This document shows positions 1 through 8,464 of a stretch of 35,582 nt of DNA, in pieces. The stretch lies in NCBI GenBank assembly GCA_013285915.1, contig JABDGS010000032.1:1-35582 (forward strand), given 5' to 3'. Below the pieces are notes generated by a model, which worked only from the letters and a program-made list of their open reading frames with translations, was not told where the DNA came from and made no database searches. The position numbers and the translations under genes were made by a program. Numbering within the stretch: the stretch's first letter is position 1; every line of letters begins with the position of its first letter. The DNA comes from Bacteroidota bacterium. GTDB lineage: Bacteria > Bacteroidota > Bacteroidia > Chitinophagales > Chitinophagaceae.

Positions 1-1875
1 ATTTTAGTTCTTGCTATATTTGATGACAACGATAAGGCAAACACGTTTATTGCCTTTCGGTTGTGATTTGCTTTCAATTTTAGTTCTTGCTATATTTGAT
101 GACAACTTTTATCCATGGCCTGCACCCTGGCAGGGGGTTGTGATTTGCTTTCAATTTTAGTTCTTGCTATATTTGATGACAACCCAACGCCTAATATAAG
201 CGTTACCGATTTTGTTGTGATTTGCTTTCAATTTTAGTTCTTGCTATATTTGATGACAACTTGCACCGGTGTTGCTACCTACGCGGCCATGTTGTGATTT
301 GCTTTCAATTTTAGTTCTTGCTATATTTGATGACAACCCACACCCGGCGCAACACCTGTACCATTTTGTTGTGATTTGCTTTCAATTTTAGTTCTTGCTA
401 TATTTGATGACAACTAGATTGTTGATTGTGAATGTACATAAACAGTTGTGATTTGCTTTCAATTTTAGTTCTTGCTATATTTGATGACAACTCATGTTTA
501 AAAAACTCCGTACCCTTATGAGTTGTGATTTGCTTTCAATTTTAGTTCTTGCTATATTTGATGACAACTTTCTTCTCCGGTTAGTCCTGTGTCTGTCCGT
601 TGTGATTTGCTTTCAATTTTAGTTCTTGCTATATTTGATGACAACCTGCTGTAAAGGTTATGGCGTACCCTGTGCGTTGTGATTTGCTTTCAATTTTAGT
701 TCTTGCTATATTTGATGACAACCCGTAATTCCACGATAGCTATCACAGGGTTGTTGTGATTTGCTTTCAATTTTAGTTCTTGCTATATTTGATGACAACC
801 AATTGTGGCAATGGGTTATTTAGCAGGCGTTGTGATTTGCTTTCAATTTTAGTTCTTGCTATATTTGATGACAACAGCTGCTATTGTGGTTGCTGGTATA
901 ATGGTGTTGTGATTTGCTTTCAATTTTAGTTCTTGCTATATTTGATGACAACTTTTTGGTTTAAATGCAAAACGGTAGCCCTGTTGTGATTTGCTTTCAA
1001 TTTTAGTTCTTGCTATATTTGATGACAACTTGCGTTTGCTGTCGTTATGCCGCCGCTTGGTTGTGATTTGCTTTCAATTTTAGTTCTTGCTATATTTGAT
1101 GACAACGTGAATGCCTTTATTTATGTTTGTATAGCCGTTGTGATTTGCTTTCAATTTTAGTTCTTGCTATATTTGATGACAACCTTTGACCTGCTGTTTA
1201 TGTACCACTTTTTGTTGTGATTTGCTTTCAATTTTAGTTCTTGCTATATTTGATGACAACATAACAAATATTCCTTGCACCACACTCTGCGTTGTGATTT
1301 GCTTTCAATTTTAGTTCTTGCTATATTTGATGACAACAAATGGGTACTTCGGTAAATGGATGGCAGTGTTGTGATTTGCTTTCAATTTTAGTTCTTGCTA
1401 TATTTGATGACAACTCATCCGGGACGCGCAAACTTGACGCCCCGGTTGTGATTTGCTTTCAATTTTAGTTCTTGCTATATTTGATGACAACTTGTTGGCC
1501 CATGGCCTGCAGAGAACTGATGTTGTGATTTGCTTTCAATTTTAGTTCTTGCTATATTTGATGACAACTTTAAAACTCAGATCATCAATCCTTTCACGTT
1601 GTGATTTGCTTTCAATTTTAGTTCTTGCTATATTTGATGACAACTGCACGCTCTATGCAACTTGCCTGGTATATGTTGTGATTTGCTTTCAATTTTAGTT
1701 CTTGCTATATTTGATGACAACACAGGGGTTTTATACCCTTTCCAATTCCTTGTTGTGATTTGCTTTCAATTTTAGTTCTTGCTATATTTGATGACAACTT
1801 GTTCCTTGCTGTGGCATATATTATTTGTGTTGTGATTTGCTTTCAATTTTAGTTCTTGCTATATTTGATGACAAC
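1..1875 (+). CRISPR. Type II-C CRISPR array, 24 intact 47-bp repeats
   Basis: Intact repeats start at 60, 137, 214, 291, 368, 445, 522, 599, 676, 753, 829, 906, 983, 1060, 1137, 1214, 1291, 1368, 1445, 1522, 1598, 1675, 1752 and 1829. Positions 1-30 are the last 30 bases of another copy, so the array runs off the left edge. The repeat begins GTTGTGATTTGCTTTCAA and ends TATATTTGATGACAAC. All copies I read are identical, including the last. The 24 spacers are 30 nt except three of 29 nt (31-59, 800-828, 1569-1597). Orientation is + because the first 18 bases pair with the tracrRNA anti-repeat at 8171-8187 and a + strand terminator follows at 1944-1976. The 47-bp length is usual for Bacteroidetes II-C arrays. 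The array converges on the minus-strand cas operon. Confidence 0.99.
68..98 (+). promoter_or_regulatory. Bacteroidetes-type promoter inside the CRISPR repeat (first intact copy shown; present in every repeat)
   Basis: Within the repeat, TTG (repeat bases 9-11; here 68-70) is followed after 20 bp by TATATTTG (repeat bases 32-39; here 91-98). This matches the Bacteroidetes vegetative consensus TTG-N about 20-TAnnTTTG. Transcription would begin near the repeat-spacer boundary, so each spacer could be transcribed from its own promoter, as known for Neisseria and Campylobacter II-C arrays. The match is seen; activity is inferred. Confidence 0.6.
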
Positions 1876-1943
1876 AGCAAAAGCTGGAAGCCTTGTCAGC
1901 AAAGGGTTTCAATCAAAAATAGAAAGAAAAAAATGGACTTTAC

Positions 1944-1976
1944 AGTGTCCCGAGTATAACATTCGGGACACTTTTT
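1944..1976 (+). terminator. Intrinsic terminator after the CRISPR array
   Basis: A perfect 10-bp stem (AGTGTCCCGA at 1944-1953 with TCGGGACACT at 1963-1972) with a 9-nt loop is followed directly by a T-run on the + strand. It lies between the last repeat and the 3' end of cas2. It is well placed to end pre-crRNA transcription. It has no immediate T-run in the minus direction, so it supports + strand array transcription. Confidence 0.8.
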
Positions 1977-1991
1977 GTATTTCTATGGGGG

Positions 1992-3238
<1,247 letters not shown>

Positions 3239-3328
3239 AAAACGGGTTTTAATAATACCAGCTTCGGTTTTTTATGGCATCGCCTGTTGCATCGCAATCA
3301 CTTCATCTTTCAGTGCTTTTTTCAGCTT

Positions 3329-6300
3329 TTATTGCAATATGCCTGCAACAGGTTTGATGTTGCCAAGCCTGTCAATATTCAGCTTAATACAGCATTCTTT
3401 TATCATCACTCCATCAATGGAACGTTCCATTTTATTTGTTGCTAAAAATTCAACTTTATTTACTATTGAGGTAGCCACATTATGTTTTATAAAGAAACAT
3501 TGATAAGAAGTAGAACTTACCATTTTATATATCCTGTCCGCAATTCGCTTTTTTGATGAGTTTATGTTGTTCCAATCTACCTCTTCACCTTCCTCCGGTA
3601 CATATACAAGGTCGTTAGGGGATAAGTACATGAACAATAAATGCCCATGTATATTTTTTTCAGGAACTGGCGTCAATTTTTGCTTTAACCTCTCAATTAC
3701 AATATTCAATGATATTGTTTCGTAACTTTTATTACTGTTGCTGTCTTTATAAACCGCGAAAAATAGATTTGTGCCTTTCGCAGCTTCTACATATTTGTGT
3801 TTTTTATTGCCCGTTTGCCCTACGTTAAATTTGTTGCCTTTAGGCTCATAAGTACGAACTTTATAAACCGGCTTGTGTGGCTTGCCATTATTTAATACTT
3901 GTATATTTCTATTGAGGGCATCTAAGCCATCAGGGGAAAAAGCTAATTCCGGGTGTTCTATTATTTTTCCATCCTTTATTTCATTGTAGTTCTCTAAATG
4001 AGTCAACATTATTTTTTTTATCCCTGTATCAGTGATATAACTAATCATGTCTTTGGTAAATGACTCATTTACCGCAACCCTTGATGCTGCATTGTTGCCC
4101 AGTCCGTTGCTATCTAAATCCCAATAAAAAACTTCAACTTTTGAAATATCCACTCCATTCCACTTATTATCGTTTTCTTTAAATAATTGAATGATTTTTT
4201 TCTTATCAAGCCCTTGTTGCTTTAGCCCAACTATAAATTTTTTAAAAGGTTTATCAGCAATCATTTCCAACTCATCTAATGCAGCGGCTATTGTTATTGT
4301 TTTATTTAATTTCAATTTTACAAGGCCTGAAACTGTGTCTTTATGCATAGGTTTTCGTATCGCCCAATTTTCGCCACTTTCCTGCCTTATAACTTGTTTA
4401 GCTACGCCACTATCAACGCCTTTCTGCCATTTTTGGTAATGGTTAATAGTTTTATTAATAACGCGGTTGTTTTGCTTAAAGCTTATTACAATTTCGTTAA
4501 GCGAACCTTTGCTATCCACAGTAAAATCAATCCAGGGCTTTTTGAAAACCCATTTGTAATTTTCAGGGCCATTATATTTTTTATCGCATAACTTTTCTCT
4601 TAAATCATAGCGTTTTTTTGCTTTTTCTTCTTTTGTTTTTTTGCCAAGGGCACTTTCATTATTAAGATAATTTATGTGGCTTCTGGTTGCACAAGCTATT
4701 ATAATGGCGTCTAAGGCATGATGGCGGTGGTCAATACGCTTTTTAATAAAGCCCTTTTGGAATTCAAGAGGTACCTGGGTTTGAAAAACTCTTTTTCCTT
4801 CTTTATTAACCCATTCACCAAAATTCTGGCTTTTGGTTAATGTGTTTAGCCTTTCAAAACGGGGAGTAATAATTTCGTTCCACACATCATTAAGCCCCCA
4901 ATCCTGCTTTAATGTGGCTGTAATAACTCCATTGCCTAAAATTACATTCTTTGATGTTGTTTCTTCTTCGCCTTCCTCCCTTACAATCTTACTCAAAAGA
5001 TTTTTTACAATTTTACTAATATACCTGTTGTCATTTAACTGTCTTTGTATAAAAGCTTCAGGTATATCTTCCATTAAAAGCCGTTTCATTTTGCCGCGGC
5101 TCTTCGAGTAATTCTGTTTAATAAAATCTTCGTATACATCTTTTTTTAAAATTGTTACCTGTTTTCCCAAACCTGTTTCTACAATCGTCCCCCCTTCACT
5201 AAGTATGAATTCAAAAGCAGTGCGGTTGTCTTTTAATTTATTTACTGCGGCTTCACAGATAATTTTATTGCCAAATGAATCATCAAAATGCCTCGTCCGG
5301 GGTATAATATGTTCAATTTCATACGCAGGAGTAAAAAGCTTATTTAAAGGAATAATGCTGTTTGTATATGGCGAACGGTATTTTTGTTGCAGCCAAAGCT
5401 TGTAGCGTATAATTTCGCTTTGTGTTGGGAGTGCCATTTTTGAAATTTTTAATATCTCATCAGGTATTTTGCCATCTTCTGCATTTAATACGCCGTCCTC
5501 GTATATTTTTAAAATATCTTGCTGCATTGGTGAATAAGGCCTTACATTTTCAACATCTCCGTCATTAAGCATCTCCACCAATAATGCTTTAATACGCAGG
5601 TTTGTGTTTTCATTCTCTGTTACCTGCTTTGAAATCTTTTCTCTATCGGCTTTGGTGTTCTTCATTTCGCGGCCCAATTCTACATGTATCTCATCAAAAA
5701 AACCTTCTTCACTGCAGCCATAATGTTTCCAAATATCGCCAACAACCTTAAGCGTTTCGTTAATCACCTGCTCAACTATTGGATTTCTTAAACTATGCTG
5801 GGGTAGCATTTCTATTTGCCCCGGGATTTTCCATTTTTTGGTATCGGCATTTTCTGAATGCCGACCATAAATAACATAACATGCAAGCCATTCAGGCAAG
5901 CCCTGAAAGTGGCTTAGTTCTGTTAAACTGATTGCTTTGTCCCGCACCCGGTTTTTTATATTTTCATCACATTCCGCATTAATTATTTTTTCAACCCTTT
6001 CTTTGGTTGCCGGATCAATAGCATGCTCACTCCAATATTTTCCGGCACGCATAAGCGGCAATAATTTCTTAATCGCTTTTGCAGAGTATGCACCGTAATC
6101 TTTTTCAAAACGCGGAAATTTTTTAAAATGCTCTACAAAACCTTCGCGCACATCGTTTTTTGATGCAAATGTTTTCAATGCCTTTTCGATATCTGTTTTA
6201 TCTTCTACAGAATATAGTATATGCCATAACGCTTCTTCACGTTGAGGCGTTAAAAAACCTGGTGGAATATCTCTAATTTTATCTAAGCGGCTTTTAATAA

Positions 6301-7897
6301 GCCACTTGGTTTCGTTGCAAGGGTATATTTTATCCTCAACATAATTCCACCTGAAATTGTCAGCATTTTTTTTAAGATTAAATAAAGGGTATTTTAAAAA
6401 ATCCTTTTGCGTTATTTCTCTTTTTTCGTTTAACCATTCAAACAGAGTAACAAAACTTTTAGTTGAGTTTATAAATTCAACTGTTACATCAACGTCCGTT
6501 TGAAGTTTGCCATTTATTTGTTTTTCTTTTTGAATTATGCGAAGGTTTTGAATAAACTTCCATAACCTAAACTCCTGGTATAGTGGATGAGATTTTGCAA
6601 TGCACGTTAACCGCTTGATTTCTTTTTTATCGTCTTTAATATAAACCCGTTCTTCAAAGCGGCATTTGCTTATGAGCGATTTTTTGCTTTTTAGCGGTCG
6701 TTGATAATAAATAATGTCCTCTAAAAAAAGATGGGTAAAATCCTTATTGGCTATACTTTCTTGATGAGCGCTGTTATGCTGATATAGTTCTTCCAGGCAA
6801 ATGCTGTATAATTCGTTGTCTTGCAGTTCGAGATGAAATTCTTTTTGCTTTTGCAGTATTAGTTTTAGCTCCTCTTTATAAAACTTTCTCTCAATCGTTC
6901 TTACAAGCCTGCCTTTTATCTTTTGCCCGGGTTTTTGCAAAAGGATGTCATAAATGTACTCTCCAACTGTTTTTTTACTTTTATCAATATCGTGCTCTGT
7001 TTTTTTCTTCACCAGCGTCCAATCATTTTCAGCGGGTGCCCTGAATGATCTTCTTTCCTTACCTTCCTTGTCTTTTTTTATACTGCCGTCGGGGTTCAAT
7101 TCTGTTGTTACGATAAATTCTTTTGTTTTGCCAATCCAATCCAAAGGGGCTCTGCTTGTGCGCCTGTAAACCCATCCATTTTCTAAAAGCACATTATACC
7201 ATATTTCATCCTTTTTCCTATCTCCACTATCTGTTACATCCGTTATTTTTAAAGAATAGAACTCAACAAGCTTATCTGCCGCCTCTTCCTCATCTTCCCC
7301 CCTTAATTGATAATAGCCCCTTTTTTGATTAAAGTTTAGCAAAAGCCACGCAATCTCCTCTTTTTCAATTTTATTATAGAGTGCTTTTTTTCGCAGGTAA
7401 TATATTGTCCAATCATAAGGCACTTTCCTTTCATTTGCAAGCAATTGTGGCTGATGCTGTTTAAAATCAGCAATCATTTCTTCAAATGATTTTTTAAATA
7501 TAAATGTTGCTTTTGGGTTTTCTGGCGTTTTGTAGTAAGCAAGCTTAGGTTCAGTTTCAGGTAAAAATTGACCCAGGCGCTTTTCAAAATCTATTGCGTT
7601 TTTATAATGTTCAGGCAGAAAACCAAGGAGATTCAGCACACGGTGCAACCTTTCCCTGCGCAAAAGATGCCGTTCCCTCAATCTTCTGGTGCTTCTAAAA
7701 CCTGTACGTTCAGCGGTTTGGGAAAGCGATACACCGCTATCAAATTTGCCTAAAACATCCTGCGGCATTGGAATAATTCTACAGCCAGCAGCTAATATTT
7801 CGCCTCCATTATTAATGTTGTTATGTTTAATTATTGCCCAGCCAATAGAATTGGTTCCTAAATCTAAGCCTAATATAATTTTATCTTTTTCTTTCAT
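3329..7897 (-). CDS. cas9: CRISPR-associated endonuclease Cas9 (type II-C)
   Basis: A 1522-aa RNA-guided nuclease. RuvC-I is at LGLDLGTNSIGW (D12). An arginine-rich bridge helix covers about residues 64-87. RuvC-II is IHVELGREMK (E740). The HNH domain contains YEIEHIIPRTRHFDDSFGNK (H863, with N877) and a further conserved N886. RuvC-III is DHRHHALDA (H1059, H1060, D1063). All catalytic residues are present, so the nuclease should be active. The large helical lobe (about 90-720) and the long C-terminal part (about 1100-1522), which should hold the PAM-reading domain, make it large for II-C, although Bacteroidetes members are often 1400-1500 aa. The start at 7897 directly precedes the RuvC-I strand. 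An exact TAnnTTTG element lies 27 nt upstream (7931-7924). Confidence 0.98.
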   Translation of the reverse strand: MKEKDKIILGLDLGTNSIGWAIIKHNNINNGGEILAAGCRIIPMPQDVLGKFDSGVSLSQTAERTGFRSTRRLRERHLLRRERLHRVLNLLGFLPEHYKNAIDFEKRLGQFLPETEPKLAYYKTPENPKATFIFKKSFEEMIADFKQHQPQLLANERKVPYDWTIYYLRKKALYNKIEKEEIAWLLLNFNQKRGYYQLRGEDEEEAADKLVEFYSLKITDVTDSGDRKKDEIWYNVLLENGWVYRRTSRAPLDWIGKTKEFIVTTELNPDGSIKKDKEGKERRSFRAPAENDWTLVKKKTEHDIDKSKKTVGEYIYDILLQKPGQKIKGRLVRTIERKFYKEELKLILQKQKEFHLELQDNELYSICLEELYQHNSAHQESIANKDFTHLFLEDIIYYQRPLKSKKSLISKCRFEERVYIKDDKKEIKRLTCIAKSHPLYQEFRLWKFIQNLRIIQKEKQINGKLQTDVDVTVEFINSTKSFVTLFEWLNEKREITQKDFLKYPLFNLKKNADNFRWNYVEDKIYPCNETKWLIKSRLDKIRDIPPGFLTPQREEALWHILYSVEDKTDIEKALKTFASKNDVREGFVEHFKKFPRFEKDYGAYSAKAIKKLLPLMRAGKYWSEHAIDPATKERVEKIINAECDENIKNRVRDKAISLTELSHFQGLPEWLACYVIYGRHSENADTKKWKIPGQIEMLPQHSLRNPIVEQVINETLKVVGDIWKHYGCSEEGFFDEIHVELGREMKNTKADREKISKQVTENENTNLRIKALLVEMLNDGDVENVRPYSPMQQDILKIYEDGVLNAEDGKIPDEILKISKMALPTQSEIIRYKLWLQQKYRSPYTNSIIPLNKLFTPAYEIEHIIPRTRHFDDSFGNKIICEAAVNKLKDNRTAFEFILSEGGTIVETGLGKQVTILKKDVYEDFIKQNYSKSRGKMKRLLMEDIPEAFIQRQLNDNRYISKIVKNLLSKIVREEGEEETTSKNVILGNGVITATLKQDWGLNDVWNEIITPRFERLNTLTKSQNFGEWVNKEGKRVFQTQVPLEFQKGFIKKRIDHRHHALDAIIIACATRSHINYLNNESALGKKTKEEKAKKRYDLREKLCDKKYNGPENYKWVFKKPWIDFTVDSKGSLNEIVISFKQNNRVINKTINHYQKWQKGVDSGVAKQVIRQESGENWAIRKPMHKDTVSGLVKLKLNKTITIAAALDELEMIADKPFKKFIVGLKQQGLDKKKIIQLFKENDNKWNGVDISKVEVFYWDLDSNGLGNNAASRVAVNESFTKDMISYITDTGIKKIMLTHLENYNEIKDGKIIEHPELAFSPDGLDALNRNIQVLNNGKPHKPVYKVRTYEPKGNKFNVGQTGNKKHKYVEAAKGTNLFFAVYKDSNSNKSYETISLNIVIERLKQKLTPVPEKNIHGHLLFMYLSPNDLVYVPEEGEEVDWNNINSSKKRIADRIYKMVSSTSYQCFFIKHNVATSIVNKVEFLATNKMERSIDGVMIKECCIKLNIDRLGNIKPVAGILQ

Positions 7898-7911
7898 TTT
7901 ATTTAATTTAT

Positions 7912-7922
7912 CTACTCTACAT
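7912..7922 (-). promoter_or_regulatory. Candidate self-target (protospacer) in the cas9 promoter
   Basis: The minus strand reads ATGTAGAGTAG, identical over 11 nt to 8054-8064, the bases directly in front of the degenerate repeat. It begins 2 nt after the predicted cas9 -7 element, so it covers the likely start of transcription. The 3' flank, where a PAM would be, reads ATAAATTAAA on the same strand. Cas9 held here by a short guide would block cas9 transcription. The match is seen; the function is inferred. Confidence 0.6.
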
Positions 7923-7923
7923 T

Positions 7924-7931
7924 CAAAAATA
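7924..7931 (-). promoter_or_regulatory. Predicted cas9 promoter -7 element
   Basis: On the minus strand 7931-7924 reads TATTTTTG, an exact match to TAnnTTTG. The transcription start should fall a few bases downstream, around 7920-7914, giving a leader of roughly 20 nt before the cas9 ATG at 7897. No convincing -33 TTG is seen at the expected distance. The element is one arm of an inverted repeat with 7935-7942. Confidence 0.6.
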
Positions 7932-7934
7932 AAT

Positions 7935-7942
7935 TATTTTTG
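7935..7942 (+). promoter_or_regulatory. Divergent -7-like element facing the tracrRNA
   Basis: The + strand reads TATTTTTG, again an exact TAnnTTTG, and mirrors the cas9 element at 7924-7931 with 3 bp between. If used, it would start a transcript near 7949 that runs through the degenerate repeat and possibly into the tracrRNA, making a long tracrRNA of about 290 nt. This is inferred from the motif only. Confidence 0.35.
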
Positions 7943-8045
7943 CTTCTGGATAGTAAAAAAGAAAGAGTTTCCAAACCTTTTTTGAACTGAGGCGCCGAGG
8001 TTAGCTATCCTTACTTTACTACTTAATATAAAATATTAAAAAAAA

Positions 8046-8111
8046 TATATTTTATGTAGAGTAGGCTGTGATTTGCTTTTATTATCTAAAAGGCATCCCG
8101 TGGTGCCTTTT
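8046..8111 (+). ncRNA. Single-repeat mini-CRISPR / tracr-L-like guide element
   Basis: Positions 8065-8086 copy the start of the CRISPR repeat; GCTGTGATTTGCTTT matches 14 of the first 15 repeat bases, and the copy then degenerates. The 11 bases before it (8054-8064, ATGTAGAGTAG) sit where a guide seed would be and recur at the cas9 promoter. Upstream, 8046-8053 reads TATATTTT, one base from the TATATTTG in the repeat. Downstream is a hairpin with a perfect 8-bp stem, AAAAGGCA at 8088-8095 with TGCCTTTT at 8104-8111. The RNA could end there as a crRNA-like species or continue to the tracrRNA as one molecule, since 13 bases (8067-8079) can pair with the anti-repeat at 8174-8186. The 5' end is uncertain. 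Confidence 0.6.
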
Positions 8112-8131
8112 AATATTTAAGGTCGATTTAT

Positions 8132-8161
8132 TTTGGTTATTCGAGAAAAAAAGTACCTTCA
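8132..8161 (+). promoter_or_regulatory. Probable tracrRNA promoter
   Basis: TTTG at 8132-8135 is followed after 18 bp by TACCTTCA (8154-8161), a 6 of 8 match to TAnnTTTG. The predicted start near 8167 is just before the anti-repeat. Confidence 0.5.
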
Positions 8162-8166
8162 TCATC

Positions 8167-8239
8167 TAATTTGAAAGCAAATCACAATAAGGATTATTCC
8201 GTTGTGTAAACATTTAAAGCGGCGCAAGTCGCTTTTTTT
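8167..8239 (+). ncRNA. tracrRNA
   Basis: The anti-repeat TTGAAAGCAAATCACAA (8171-8187) is perfectly complementary to repeat bases 2-18, and T8188 can wobble-pair with the first G. It is followed by a nexus-like segment AAGGATTATTCCGTTGTG (8189-8206) containing a GGA/TCC stem; it resembles the AAGGCTAGTCCGTT nexus of well-studied tracrRNAs. A terminator hairpin at 8216-8235 has the stem AAAGCGGC/GTCGCTTT, a GCAA tetraloop and a run of seven T. Cas9 needs this RNA to bind crRNA, and RNase III would trim the duplex. The 5' end is estimated from the promoter and may be a few bases off; a longer form starting near 7949 is possible. Confidence 0.9.
8216..8239 (+). terminator. tracrRNA intrinsic terminator
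   Basis: An 8-bp stem (one G-U pair) is closed by a GCAA tetraloop (8224-8227) and followed by T7. Confidence 0.85.
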
Positions 8240-8416
8240 ATTTAACACAATTACTAACATACGCATTTATTTTCATATTTGCAATAGGCTTACGGCATAT
8301 ATTCCGTCAACCGCTTTCTTCTTTTCCCCAAACCTGCCCATCCCCAATACCACGCCGGCAAGCATTTTCCCCTGCCATCATGTTGCAAAAATATTTTTAA
8401 AAAACATCCTGTTTTT

Positions 8417-8438
8417 AGCGGACAAAACACCGCTTTTT
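8417..8438 (+). terminator. Weak terminator-like hairpin upstream of the orphan gene
   Basis: AGCGG (8417-8421) pairs with CCGCT (8430-8434), followed by T5. The 5-bp stem is weak. The rest of 8240-8464 shows no gene. An AT-rich stretch just before 8465 (TATATACACTATACTTT) could hold the promoter of the next gene but has no exact consensus match. Confidence 0.3.
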
Positions 8439-8464
8439 ATATATAAGTATATACACTATACTTT

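Noticed and set aside
31..59. Hairpin in the first spacer (AAGGCAA/TTGCCTT)
   Set aside because: A 7-bp arm in one spacer most likely reflects the phage sequence it was taken from, such as a terminator; no role in the array is suggested.
1914..1921. Minus-strand TATTTTTG pointing into the array, as if a leader promoter lay beside cas2
   Set aside because: crRNA must be + strand to pair with the tracrRNA anti-repeat, and the repeat promoters and terminator also point +. An antisense transcript is possible but not supported further.
8065..8086. Second tracrRNA read on the minus strand, since the degenerate repeat is an anti-repeat when reversed
   Set aside because: The sequence following on the minus strand has no nexus or terminator, only AT-rich DNA toward cas9. 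The + strand tracrRNA at 8167 is complete.
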